From positions 124,001-188,000 of the forward strand of contig JASAON010001661.1 of the NCBI GenBank assembly GCA_030849065.1: 64,000 bases of DNA, in the 5' to 3' direction. Of this stretch, positions 38,924 through 49,017 are shown piece after piece. Each line of letters opens with the position of its first letter. The first letter of the stretch is position 1. A model generated the notes under the pieces. It worked only from the letters and a program-made list of their open reading frames with translations, was not told where the DNA came from and did not search any database. Made by a program: the position numbers and the translations under genes. Source of the DNA: Jaenimonas drosophilae (lineage: Eukaryota > Euglenozoa > Kinetoplastea > Trypanosomatida > Trypanosomatidae).

Positions 38924-40387
38924 TTAGAAGAAGTAGCTCATGTTGCTTACCACCAGCGGGGTATCGTGTGCGACGACGACGCAGCCCGACTGCCGCGAGG
39001 TCTTCAGCATCGCATCCAACGCAGGTTGGCTCTGTTCGGTGCACGCGGAGTTGTCTGACACGTTGAGCAAGCGCAGTGGTGGGCTGGTTGGGTGGGAGAG
39101 GTGGTAGAGTGCCTCCTGCATCCCGCAATCACTGACTCCGTTGTTGGCCACGTTGAGCTCACGCAGGTTCGAGGGGGTGGGGCTCTGCACCAACGTCCGC
39201 ACGACCCCAACAACGCCCGCATCGCCCAGCTTGCACCCGTCCACGTGGAGGGTCTGGAGATCCACGAGGTGTGCCAAGCCTGGCATGATGTGCTGGATGC
39301 CATCCGCCTGGAGCAGGTTATCGGAGAGGAAGAGCTTCTCCAGCGATGCGCATCGCCGCAAGCGATCGCCCAAGGCAGGCCCACTACGAAACGTTAAACC
39401 ACAATCGCAGAGGTCGAGCACCTTCAGCTTCAGCAGGCCACCGACACCTTCCAGGAACACCTCCAGCGCCGCATCTCCGCTGAGTGTGTGCTTCAAGTAG
39501 AGCTCTTCCAAATGGTTGGAACAGGCGGCGAAGGTGAGGGTGAAGCCTTGCGTGAGTGGGGCCTTCAGGCGGTTGTGGGAGAGATCGAGAATGCGAAGAC
39601 GTGGTGGCAGACCGTGTGGGGCGTCGGGACTCAGCGGGCAGGCCAAGGCGGCGGCACAATCATTGAAGGAGAGGTCGAGCACCTGCAGGGCAGAGCGGCT
39701 GAGACCCTCTGCCAAGTCGGTCGCGGTGGCATCATCGAGTTGGCAGTGAGCGAGACGTAGCTCACGCAACTGCGTACCTGCGGTGCCTTCCTCCCCCTCC
39801 TCTTCCTTGGGTGCATCTGTGGTGGGCTCTAAAAACATCTTCCGAATGAGTGCCGCCGCACGCACATCAATCGGATTGAAGCTCACATCAAGACTAATAA
39901 GTCGCGGGCACTCGATGCGCTGCAGCAGCCGGCCAACCCCGCCCGCCTCCAAGCGATTGCTCGCCAAGGTGAGAAACAACAAAGTTGGTGGTAGTGCCAC
40001 TGCGACACGCACGGAGTCGTCGTAGCTGAGCTCACACTCGCTGAGGTCGAGGGAGTGAAGCTTAGGCGCATACTGCCGAAGCATCTGCAGTAAGTGAATG
40101 CGTGCCGTTGTGGGAATCTGTGAGTGGCTCAGCCCGAGCACCTCGAGCGCGCGCAACGCGCCCTTCATCGCCGCCTCCTCGAGCTGTGCCACGCCCTCGG
40201 CGGAGATGTTGGCCCCGCGGAGGTCGATGCGACGAACCGCCGTCTTATCGCGTTTTGCCTGATCGAGCAGAAATTGTTTCACGACGGCACAACTCGCGTC
40301 AGTGACGGAGACGCCGCGGGAGAAGAAGTCAAGCTCCGCACCATCATCGAGGAGATCCACCGTCAGAACGTCGGTTTCACCGAGCAT
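38924..40387 (-). CDS. Leucine-rich-repeat protein, RNI type
   Basis: A 487-residue protein from the ATG at 40387; 28 upstream codons translate a His run from a GAT repeat and are excluded. From about residue 50 to 460 it consists of leucine-rich repeats of the ribonuclease-inhibitor kind: LxxLDLSxCxL, LxxLxLAxNxL, LRILDLSHNRL, LEKLFLSDNLL and LRELNVANNGV. Repeat lengths are about 27-30 residues. A short acidic loop (PKEEEGEEG) interrupts them near 200. No transmembrane segment, signal or second domain is visible, so it is probably an intracellular interaction scaffold. Such proteins are numerous in kinetoplastids, and the partner cannot be inferred. Confidence 0.82.
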   Translation of the reverse strand: MLGETDVLTVDLLDDGAELDFFSRGVSVTDASCAVVKQFLLDQAKRDKTAVRRIDLRGANISAEGVAQLEEAAMKGALRALEVLGLSHSQIPTTARIHLLQMLRQYAPKLHSLDLSECELSYDDSVRVAVALPPTLLFLTLASNRLEAGGVGRLLQRIECPRLISLDVSFNPIDVRAAALIRKMFLEPTTDAPKEEEGEEGTAGTQLRELRLAHCQLDDATATDLAEGLSRSALQVLDLSFNDCAAALACPLSPDAPHGLPPRLRILDLSHNRLKAPLTQGFTLTFAACSNHLEELYLKHTLSGDAALEVFLEGVGGLLKLKVLDLCDCGLTFRSGPALGDRLRRCASLEKLFLSDNLLQADGIQHIMPGLAHLVDLQTLHVDGCKLGDAGVVGVVRTLVQSPTPSNLRELNVANNGVSDCGMQEALYHLSHPTSPPLRLLNVSDNSACTEQSQPALDAMLKTSRQSGCVVVAHDTPLVVSNMSYFF

Positions 40388-41189
40388 AAGTGTGGGTGTT
40401 GAGGATGGGGGGGTGCAAAATGAAGGATGATGATGATGATGATGATGCGTGATGATGCGGCACCCACTCACACTGGTCTAGACAAATGAATCGATTGCGT
40501 CGGTGGCCGTTGTTTGTGGAGATGACGCGGGGAATGAGGAGATGGAGGCAAAGATGATGCCTGCCGCGGTAGCGCACGGGATGAAGTGGGCGGCAACAAC
40601 GACTAGCGTGAGCACAGAAGATGAGGAAGAAGAGAAAGAAGTAGTGAGTTGGCGTGAAGATGATGGAGATACACATTAAGACCGAGCAGCTATGCTCTGC
40701 ATGTGTTGTGTTGTCTTAGGCACGTACGTCAAGCAACACTCCAACTTGGAAGGATGCGGCACGTACCCGAGGAAGAGGTGCCGTTGTGAAGTGAATTCAT
40801 GTTGAATGTTCTTGATGTTGTTGGTGCTGCTGGTAGTGGTGGCAGAGTGCCGTTCATCCGACCTCATACACCAATCTTCCTCAGCAAAAAAAAAAACGTG
40901 AAGAGAAGAGTGTGCTTGGGTGAGAGAGGAAAGCCTCTGCCCAACGTCGCATTCTATGCGGGACCTCACGCACACACACACGCCACACACTTGCTACTTC
41001 GTCAGGAAGTTGCTGTTGTTGTTGTGTTGTATGTGCGTGTCTGCGTCGAAGCCATCTGAAACTTGCGTCTATGAGCAGATGGCGATGTGGTGAAAAAAAA
41101 AACAAGAAAAAAAGATCTCCCCCACGTATGCATCCTCACACACGTCATAAGCAGGAGATGATGTGTTGGATGTGATGCGCATATAGCCT
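40388..41189. other. Intergenic region, about 0.8 kb
   Basis: Contains the acceptor of the LRR gene, an A run at 40886-40896, and T-rich minus-strand tracts near 41093-41114. A 104-codon minus frame (40676-40990) is not supported. No gene assigned. Confidence 0.5.
40603..40645 (-). promoter_or_regulatory. Predicted trans-splice acceptor for the LRR gene
   Basis: Minus-strand CTACTTCTTTCTCTTCTTCC tract (about 40624-40645), then CTAG with AG at 40604-40603, about 216 bases before the ATG. Confidence 0.5.
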
Positions 41190-42194
41190 CTAAACCTTCA
41201 TCACGGCGAGACGTGTATTGCTGGAGTTCTCCCCAAAAGCGGCGCTGAAGTCGCGCAGCGAGACGACGGCCTCGCCCATGGCGGCCTCCACCTCCGCGAG
41301 CTCCTCCGCCGTGGCACACTCATCACACAAACGGCGATACTCCGTCGTATCCCACATCATATCTGCCATCTCCATCAAGGAAATGGGAATGGCCGTGAGG
41401 GCCACCAACTGATCATGGCAGCGAGCCAGGGTGAGCTGATGTGCCACCGGTGGGGCATCCAACGACCACAAGGTTGGCGTACTCGCCACACGTGGGGTGT
41501 TTGGTGTGCTGTTGCCAACCATGTTGCGGCTGAGCTGCACATAAAAGTCCGTAACCCCACGACACCGCTGCTGCGCACGATCGCGCACCGCCTGACAAAA
41601 TTTTTCCTGCGCCGAATAATCCACCACACGTCGCTGTGGCGTGGCGGCACGTCCAACCACGGGGCTCACCGACCGCGCCGATTGAAGTGGCGTGGAGCAC
41701 ATGGAGGAGGTGGCGTAGGGCCTACGATATGCTAGGCTCTCCTTCACTCCCGCGGAGCCCTCGCGGAAGGCGGAGTGGCAGCGCAGGCCCGTCTTTGGCC
41801 GCTCCATCTGGCGTGGATCGCGGTAGGCGGCGGTGACGTTCACGACTTGAATGTTCTGGCGCGCGGCGGGGGCGTTGCGCACCGCGCGGATGCCACGCGG
41901 AGTTTCAATCGCAGTTGGCACTTGCACATGTCGTAGGCCGCTCGACGGAAACTCACGCGTGTTGCTGGACTCTTGGTTGCTGTTGTAGTACCTCCGGCCA
42001 ACGGTGGTGCGTGCGGTGGCGGCGGGGCTGATGTGTGGCCGTGTGGCTGCATCGCCGCCTCCATATCCGCTGTCGGTGGAGAAGAGGTTGAGCGTGCCGT
42101 GGTGCTGCGCGCTCTGTTGCCGGGTGCACGAGCCCCGTTTGCTCGAGGTGATGCCGTAGTACTCCCGTGAGAGGGGGAGGATGTAGGGCTCCAT
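41190..42194 (-). CDS. Hypothetical protein
   Basis: A 334-residue protein from the ATG at 42194 (the preceding codon is TTG). The N-terminal 200 residues are basic, Ser/Thr/Arg/Gln-rich and probably disordered. They contain short motifs such as STPLQSARSVSPVVGRAATPQ that resemble phosphorylated microtubule-associated stretches. The C-terminal 110 residues are acidic and helical (SLMEMADMMWDTTEYRRLCD, AELAEVEAAMGEAV), perhaps a small helical domain. No recognised family, signal or membrane segment. The coding call rests on the open frame in cluster direction, a good splice tract 61 bases upstream of the ATG, and normal spacing. Confidence 0.68.
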   Translation of the reverse strand: MEPYILPLSREYYGITSSKRGSCTRQQSAQHHGTLNLFSTDSGYGGGDAATRPHISPAATARTTVGRRYYNSNQESSNTREFPSSGLRHVQVPTAIETPRGIRAVRNAPAARQNIQVVNVTAAYRDPRQMERPKTGLRCHSAFREGSAGVKESLAYRRPYATSSMCSTPLQSARSVSPVVGRAATPQRRVVDYSAQEKFCQAVRDRAQQRCRGVTDFYVQLSRNMVGNSTPNTPRVASTPTLWSLDAPPVAHQLTLARCHDQLVALTAIPISLMEMADMMWDTTEYRRLCDECATAEELAEVEAAMGEAVVSLRDFSAAFGENSSNTRLAVMKV

Positions 42195-42564
42195 CAATGC
42201 TCTTCTCTGTGTATGTGTGCGTGTGGCCTCAACCTTTTTGTGCCAATGATTCAGCTACCGAATGAAGATGAAGAAGAGAAGAATCAGAACGAGGATTCAG
42301 AGAATCACTCACGAGGAGCACGGGGCACAGGTCCGCCACAACCAAGGAGAGGAGAGGTTAGAGGATTAGTAAGCAGCAACCACACAGGAAGTTGTGGCTG
42401 TGCTCATGCGCGCGTGTGTGTGTGGGGGGGTTGTCTCTTTGGTACGTACACTCCTCCTACCGCTGTCGTGGACCACATCATGATGGATGATTGAAGATGA
42501 TAATCATGTTTGGTTTGGAGTGTTGTGGCGTGAAGGTATCGAGAGGGGAAGGGCCAACATCATC
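42195..42564. other. Intergenic region
   Basis: Spacer with the acceptor above and a short TG/G run near 42415-42430. No gene. Confidence 0.6.
42255..42291 (-). promoter_or_regulatory. Predicted trans-splice acceptor
   Basis: Minus-strand GATTCTTCTCTTCTTCATC, then TTCATTCGGTAG, with AG at 42256-42255, 61 bases before the ATG at 42194. Confidence 0.55.
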
Positions 42565-45500
42565 TCACGCAGCGATCCACGGAGCACGGCAGAGCGGGCA
42601 GATGGACTGACCCGCACCGCTGGACCACCAACGTTGGAGGCATGCGCTGTGGAGGCGGCAGTTTTTGCACGTCGCGCACTGAAGATCCGGAAGAGATCGG
42701 CCAATGGAACTCACAATGGCGAAGCAGATGGGGCAGGGCTCCGTTCCTTCGAAGTGAGCATCCAGGTTGCGTGCGAAGAGCTCCACGCACTGCCACATGT
42801 TGGCGGAGTCGCTGAAGAGCATGGCCGTCATGCGGAGCATCCACGACCGCCACCGATCATTCTTCACTCCGCAACCACGGCCGTTGCTGGAATCCACCGT
42901 TGGACGACGCAAGGGAAAGGCGCTCGGGAAGATGATGCGCACCTCCGACTTGGCATCGTCCATCTCATAAGATAGATCAATCTGCTGCTTCGCAAGGCTC
43001 ACCTGAATGCTGCAGGAGTCGCTGATGGAGAATGAGCTAGCTCCATCGCCATGACGGCACACCGCCAACAAACTCTCCTGCACCAGGGTTGGAGAAATGT
43101 AGTGCTCCACCATCTGGAAGAAGAGTGCGTGCAGCTTCCGCTCCACCGTATCGAGCCATCGGCGTACATGCGGCAGTGATTCGCGGTTGGTCAGGAGCTT
43201 CGCGAAGACCGCTGCCGCACCCTTGGCCAACTCACTCATCACCTCCATCGAGGTGGTGCGGGTGAGGGCGATGATCTCAAAGCCGAGCGAGGTGGTAAGA
43301 ACCCCCGCGGCGTGGCGCTCCGACACGCGCGGCTCGACTTCGGCGCAGTGGCCGAGGAAGGTGTCGCTCAGCCGTGGTGTGCTGGAAACGTACATGGGTG
43401 AGAGGAGCAACACACAGAGGAGGTCCAGTAACTTCAGCACCTCCTCCTCCGCGAGCTCCACGTGGCTGTTGGTGGTGGTGGTATGTGCCGCCTCCGTTTC
43501 TTCCGTTGACACGGAGAGATAGATGCTCCACGCAAGGAGGTACGGGAAGAGAAGGAGCCGCTGCTTCTGTGTCTTGGTGATGAGGCGTTGTTGCTTGCGG
43601 AAAGTGGCGAGCTTCGCTGGGGTGCCACTAAACGTCTCGCGCACCCCGCGCAACGAGCACTTGCCCATGATGGCCCGCATACCCCCGCGGAGCGATGCGA
43701 CGTTGGCATTCATGAGGGTCAAGTGGCTCAGCATATTCACGCATCGAAGTACGCCGGCAACCACATCCATGCCAATGGCCTCGAGACGTTGCACCGGTGT
43801 GGCAGAGACCCAGGCGTAGGCGTACGTGGCCACCTTGGCAATCTTGGTGACGCTCACCTCCGAGGCACGGAAAACGGAAACGTCCTTCGTGAGGAGCTCC
43901 TCCATGAAGCCCACGTTGGTGGCGATGAGCTTCGCGAGCAGCGGGGCTTCTTCTTCAGTCGTTGTGCGTAGTCGCGATACCGCCTCGCAAATGGTATCAA
44001 AGACGAGGAGATTCACCGAGGCACGCAGCACATCATCCATGCGGCTATGAATGACGGAGCCGCGCCATGCAAGGATGGCCGCGGTACAAACGGTGCGCAG
44101 CTCATCAAATGTCAGTGGTCGGCTCGGACGATCCACGTTTTCCTCCATGAGCCTCTTGTTGCTCGGGAGGTGGCGGAGTGTGTAGCACTGGCTCATGCTG
44201 TTGAGAATTATCCGCATCAGCTCACTGAATACGGGCATATCGAGGATGCGCGTGCATGAGAGCTCGGCAAGGAGCTCGAGCCCAACCGTGGGCGGCTGAC
44301 GTTGTGCGTAGGGCAGAAAGCTCTTCACCGTGCTAATGGCAACGACGGGCATCGAGCCCAAGTGGCGGTGGAGGATGATGGTGAGGCGTGAGGTACGTGC
44401 ATCCCACTGTGAAAGCATGCAGCTCCCCTCGAGCAACAAACGCTCCACCTCCTGCGGGAGCTGTGCAAGCAGGTTTTCCTTCATGATTGTCGCGGCCTTA
44501 TCCATGGTGCTGCAGAAGTTGGCGTAGAGTGTGCTACGCTCCACGGAGATGCCAAGTGCGCCACCAGGGCCGAAGAGCTCGCTGACGGCGCGGCACACCA
44601 CCGCCGACATAATGCGTCGAGCGCAGAGGCAAAAGGCCATGCGATGCTGAGCGGCTGTGGCGGCGGATTCATGGCGATCGTCAGCGGCAGCGGCCGCCAC
44701 GATGGTGGCGAGCTCCACGACGGTGGCGGCCAAAGTGATGATGAGATGAAGCTCGGAGCATGTGTTCGAGCCACCATCCGTGGATGCAAGATGCTCCAGA
44801 AGCTCCTCCGCATCCTCGCGCTTCACCATCAAGAAGAGCGGCAGCAGCAGCTGATGGAGTAGGCAACGCTCCACCGCCTCAGCCAACATCTCCTTGGCGG
44901 AAAACACGCGGAGTAGGAGGTGCAACAGCTTCGCCACACCGCCAGGAAAGTTGCGACGAATGTGCTCCTCTGACTCCATCATATTGCAATGATCCATGAG
45001 TTTGATGCACTGGGCGGTACGCACATTGCGTCCGAGACCTGTTCTCAGGCGAGAGATGGGCAACACACCATCAAAGAGTGGCAAAAAGGCAGGATCATCA
45101 CGATGAAGATCGAGTGGAGAGGGAGCCCACAACGTCCACGTATCTGGAGTACTCATCCACGCACGCCACACCTCAGACGAGGCGAGAGGGGCGAGCTGAT
45201 GCAGCGCATGAATAGCATGGAAGCAGCTCGGCAAGCGGCCCTCCATCTGCGCCGTGAGCACATTCGTCGAGCACGCATCCTCCGCAGCGGGCACCACACG
45301 CAGGCTCTGCAACATGGCGTGGAGCTCCTCCACCATCACGGCAAAGTCGTGCGTCTTCACCACCGCCGACTTTGCCTCCATCGCAGATGTGAGCGCGTCG
45401 CGCGATGAGCTCATCAGCGCCACACGCAAACCCTTCAAGGAGAGAAGCTGGTCAGGCTTCACGGCGGGTGCAAGCGCAGCAATCATCAAGGTGAGCCATG

Positions 45501-47973
45501 GCATCAACCTCTGCTCCACCACCTCGGGCGTCAGGGCGAGTACATCGCAGAGGTTGTGGCCGCTCTGCAGTGCTCGGATCCATTGCTGCAAACGTGATGC
45601 AACCTCCGTGGAGGTGTGCAGCACCTCCTCCTCCTTCTCCTTCGAGCGCTGCTGCTCATCGGCGCTGTTGTTGCTGCTACCCTCGCTCTCAGTTTCATCA
45701 TCATCATCATCATCATCGTCGGATTCTTCGTCCTCCTCCGAGGATCCGGCGTCGCTCGACTCCTCATCCACATCATCCATCATCGCTGCAACAACGGGGC
45801 AGCGTGTTGGATGAGCCCCGAGGAGCTCCAGATCCACCTCCAGTGAAGACGCAATCGCCAGCACCGCCTCTGCTCGCTCTTCTTCACTCAGCGTTGCATT
45901 TGATGTGCGTAGTGCGTGGATGGATTGATCAATCACCGCGAAATCAGCAACACGGCATGCGGCGATGAGTACGTTGCCCACCGTTTGTGGGTCTAGCAAG
46001 AAGTGATCCCTCACCGCACGTTGAACCACCTCCGCCTGCACATTCTGCAGCCGCTCCCGGATTGTGGCGTTGCCCCATGATAGTGCCGTCAGGGCCAGTT
46101 GCCGAAACGGAGTGGTGTGCGCCGTGGCGCTCTCATCCTCAGCCACAACAGGTTCCGCGACATCGAGACGTGCAAGCATGTGCTCCACCATCTTCGTTTG
46201 CACCACCTCCGCTGGAATGAAGCTCGTGCCGGCGTTGGCGAGAAGCATCTCCATCACCTCCAGCCCATCACTCTCCACTGGTCGGCCACACTGCACATCT
46301 AGCGCAGCATTCAGCAGCTGCGCATATTGTGGCAGCTGACGTGTGTAGGTTCCCTCCTCCACGGCGCTCGCGTAGAGCGTGCCGAGGGTGGCCGCCATGA
46401 TGCATCGGAGGCTTCGCGCCAGGCTTGCATCGCGCTCTGGCGGGAGAGCAGAGAAGGGGCGGTCGGGCAGCTCGCACAAGGTGGCGAGGCAACGCTGAAA
46501 GATGGGCTCGCAACGCAGAGACGTCTTGAGCAAACTGCGGCTGAGGTCGCGACGCACAACATTCATGAAGCGCCGCTGCTTTGCCTCAAGCTGCATCAGC
46601 AGTGAGAGGTTGTAGAGGACCACAGCAAAGAGCTCCTCGCCATCAACGGAGCTGCTCTCTTTGCGACGCAAGCAGAGGAGCTCCCAGCACTGAAGCAAGG
46701 TTGTTAGGACGACGCCGAGCTCCCGCGCGCTGACGTTGGGTGTATCAATCAAGCTTCGTAGTTTCTCCACCAACGCCCCGCAGAACTCATCCACGACCGT
46801 ATCGCAGCGATTATCCTTGGAGAGCTGCGTCAGGAGTGGGAGAATGCTGGGGAAGATGATGTCGGCGAGCTCCGGATCGTTGCAGTTCATCATGCCATCC
46901 ACAATCTCATCCAACAACCCACCGGGGAGGTATGTGATGACCTCCGCCACACTACTCTTGCACCAGAGGAGCAGCAGCTCCCAGAAACGTGCCGCGACCG
47001 AGGCGTGGACCTCCACCACCGTACTCCGCAGTGCTTGAGCAATGAGGCTGTGGATCTTTGGGGTGAGGGGGCACACAGACACAACATCGCGCAACAAGGA
47101 GAGCGCGGCGGAGCGTACGAGTGGGGTCATGGCGGCCAAATAGGGCGGTGGCTTCTTCGCCATGGCAGACTTCGTCGTCGTGGATGCTTCTGCCGTAGTT
47201 GCTGGCGGCAGCAGCTGCAACAGGAAAGTCTGGTCCAGAATGTACGGCAGCAGCGTTGTTTGTGAAGCACTCACTTGGCGAATGAGGTAGCCCAGCGTAC
47301 GAAGCGCGGCGTAGGTGGCGTTGGCGCGTGGATCGAGCGCATCATCCTTCAGTGGCTTGCCCTCCTTCATCGTCTTCTCCACCGCCTCGCACGCACATCG
47401 ACGAATCTCTTCGGCGTATTTTTGCAGCACAACGGGGCGTTTGTCGGGGCTGAAGGTGGCTTCAAATGCCGCAGTGGCCTCCTGGCGCACGGCTGACTCC
47501 ATATCGTGCATCGCCATGATCCATACACCACACAAGGTGGGCAAGCTGCTCATGAGCTGCACCTTCACGGTCTTATCGCGTGAGCCAACACGTCGAAGGA
47601 GGCCAAAGATCATGGCACGGATGAGGGGATTACTGTAGTTGGCGTACTGAATCACCACTTCGGCAATGGCGGCGGCGTAGAGCGCCACACTCGCCTCTGA
47701 GAGCGCATCCACAGACTGCATAATCTGCTGCAGCGCCTTTTGCTTGCTAATGTCGCTGCTCTTCTGCACGAGTCGGAGACTCTGTGCGATCAACGCCTCT
47801 TGCTGAGCATCGGCAGAGGCCGTAGAGCTGCCATGGTTGTTGTTGGTGCTGTTGCTGTTGGCAACGAATCCACCGAGAAAATTTTGAAGAGATTCAGAGG
47901 CACCGTTGGCGCCGACACGCTCCAAGGCGGATGCGCTTTGAGCGGCTTTGGGAGCTCCACGAGCAGGCGGCAT
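42565..47973 (-). CDS. LTN1: Listerin E3 ubiquitin ligase (ribosome quality control)
   Basis: An 1802-residue protein, close to human LTN1 (1766). The extreme C-terminus is a RING of the listerin type: CPICFAIVSSIGRSLPDLQC, then a CKNC pair, HSACLQRWW, and CPLC-RAPW at the end. All zinc ligands are present. The N-terminus has the family start, a short disordered stretch then SLQNFLGGFV. The 1600 residues between are HEAT/ARM-like helical repeats, with an acidic Glu/Asp/Ser low-complexity insert near residue 750. LTN1 binds 60S subunits carrying stalled peptidyl-tRNA and ubiquitinates the nascent chain, working with NEMF, TCF25 and Cdc48. The start is the ATG at 47973, because a longer frame reads spacer and the splice tract. 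One uninterrupted exon of 5.4 kb supports an intron-poor genome. Confidence 0.92.
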   Translation of the reverse strand: MPPARGAPKAAQSASALERVGANGASESLQNFLGGFVANSNSTNNNHGSSTASADAQQEALIAQSLRLVQKSSDISKQKALQQIMQSVDALSEASVALYAAAIAEVVIQYANYSNPLIRAMIFGLLRRVGSRDKTVKVQLMSSLPTLCGVWIMAMHDMESAVRQEATAAFEATFSPDKRPVVLQKYAEEIRRCACEAVEKTMKEGKPLKDDALDPRANATYAALRTLGYLIRQVSASQTTLLPYILDQTFLLQLLPPATTAEASTTTKSAMAKKPPPYLAAMTPLVRSAALSLLRDVVSVCPLTPKIHSLIAQALRSTVVEVHASVAARFWELLLLWCKSSVAEVITYLPGGLLDEIVDGMMNCNDPELADIIFPSILPLLTQLSKDNRCDTVVDEFCGALVEKLRSLIDTPNVSARELGVVLTTLLQCWELLCLRRKESSSVDGEELFAVVLYNLSLLMQLEAKQRRFMNVVRRDLSRSLLKTSLRCEPIFQRCLATLCELPDRPFSALPPERDASLARSLRCIMAATLGTLYASAVEEGTYTRQLPQYAQLLNAALDVQCGRPVESDGLEVMEMLLANAGTSFIPAEVVQTKMVEHMLARLDVAEPVVAEDESATAHTTPFRQLALTALSWGNATIRERLQNVQAEVVQRAVRDHFLLDPQTVGNVLIAACRVADFAVIDQSIHALRTSNATLSEEERAEAVLAIASSLEVDLELLGAHPTRCPVVAAMMDDVDEESSDAGSSEEDEESDDDDDDDDETESEGSSNNSADEQQRSKEKEEEVLHTSTEVASRLQQWIRALQSGHNLCDVLALTPEVVEQRLMPWLTLMIAALAPAVKPDQLLSLKGLRVALMSSSRDALTSAMEAKSAVVKTHDFAVMVEELHAMLQSLRVVPAAEDACSTNVLTAQMEGRLPSCFHAIHALHQLAPLASSEVWRAWMSTPDTWTLWAPSPLDLHRDDPAFLPLFDGVLPISRLRTGLGRNVRTAQCIKLMDHCNMMESEEHIRRNFPGGVAKLLHLLLRVFSAKEMLAEAVERCLLHQLLLPLFLMVKREDAEELLEHLASTDGGSNTCSELHLIITLAATVVELATIVAAAAADDRHESAATAAQHRMAFCLCARRIMSAVVCRAVSELFGPGGALGISVERSTLYANFCSTMDKAATIMKENLLAQLPQEVERLLLEGSCMLSQWDARTSRLTIILHRHLGSMPVVAISTVKSFLPYAQRQPPTVGLELLAELSCTRILDMPVFSELMRIILNSMSQCYTLRHLPSNKRLMEENVDRPSRPLTFDELRTVCTAAILAWRGSVIHSRMDDVLRASVNLLVFDTICEAVSRLRTTTEEEAPLLAKLIATNVGFMEELLTKDVSVFRASEVSVTKIAKVATYAYAWVSATPVQRLEAIGMDVVAGVLRCVNMLSHLTLMNANVASLRGGMRAIMGKCSLRGVRETFSGTPAKLATFRKQQRLITKTQKQRLLLFPYLLAWSIYLSVSTEETEAAHTTTTNSHVELAEEEVLKLLDLLCVLLLSPMYVSSTPRLSDTFLGHCAEVEPRVSERHAAGVLTTSLGFEIIALTRTTSMEVMSELAKGAAAVFAKLLTNRESLPHVRRWLDTVERKLHALFFQMVEHYISPTLVQESLLAVCRHGDGASSFSISDSCSIQVSLAKQQIDLSYEMDDAKSEVRIIFPSAFPLRRPTVDSSNGRGCGVKNDRWRSWMLRMTAMLFSDSANMWQCVELFARNLDAHFEGTEPCPICFAIVSSIGRSLPDLQCATCKNCRLHSACLQRWWSSGAGQSICPLCRAPWIAA

Positions 47974-49017
47974 GGCACACAAGTACGTAGGTGTGTGTGA
48001 GTGTGTGTGTTGCACCAAGAATGATGGAAGTGGCTGGTGATGATGGTGGCAACCGTAGATCGAGTTAGAGGATGGAATGTCCTTCAGCAACAAAAGCAAA
48101 GAAAAAAAGCAGCGCAAACACGAGAAAAGATAGGAAGTAGCTATGTAGTGTGCGAGAATACACTACAAATAAGAGAGCTAGTGGATGATGATGATGAAAG
48201 GAAGAAAGCACATGATGTGTAGTGAGGTGAAACACAGCAACTCTCAGACAGCAACAAGCACTGATGAAGAAGAGCCAGACGCTGAATCCACGTTTTTTTT
48301 GTGTGGTGGTGGTGTAGTCTGGTAGCTTCATGAAAGGGGTCCCGCCGTGGCGAACGCGCATTGTGAGAGAAGGTCGCAGCCACGACAACCTCATCACTAC
48401 ATGATGTAGAGCGGCACTTGCACGTGAGTCAGCACACTCGGAAGTGGATGCCTTCACAATGCGCGTTCCAAAAAGAACAACAAGAAATGAAAGAAGAAAA
48501 CAACAACAAACATGGTCCCCAATCAGCACATTGAATCATCTTCACACGTACATTCACACCAAAAAAAAATACCACGATGAATGCACATGTATAGAGGCAT
48601 TCGTGGTGCAGGAGAAGGGAGTGGGATGCCTGCATGGCATCCTCCTGCAATGGCATGTATGAGTGTGAGTGTGAGTGTGAGTGTGTGTGCAGCATTCGCA
48701 ATAAAGGGGGAGCACCGCCTCTGTGTTTGTGTGTTAGGGTGATTGTGCGTCGAGCTGTCTTTGCAGCTCCAATCTAGGCTGATGGAATTCTCTATGAATT
48801 ATCTATGGCCACACATCGTCGCCATGCATCCTTCGCACATGGAGATGCATGGACGATCATGTGTGGCGGTGCTGAAATGAAAGCTGCCACTGAAAAGAAA
48901 CGAAAAAGTGTGTTCCTGCGGTTCATCCTCTCTCTCTCGAGGGCACCGCCGTTGCCGTGGAGGTTGTTGTCTGTCTGTGTAGTAGATGGATATGGAGCTG
49001 GATGTGGATGAGTGCCA
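47974..49017. other. Intergenic region, about 1.0 kb
   Basis: Holds the LTN1 acceptor, an A-run-rich stretch near 48560-48568 and a GTGAGT-type hexamer run (48660-48692). A 154-codon minus frame (48065-48529) overlaps the splice tract and is rejected. No gene. Confidence 0.5.
48082..48140 (-). promoter_or_regulatory. Predicted trans-splice acceptor for LTN1
   Basis: Minus-strand CTTCCTATCTTTTCTCG and TTTTTTTCTTTGCTTTTG tracts lead to AG at 48083-48082, about 109 bases before the ATG. Confidence 0.5.
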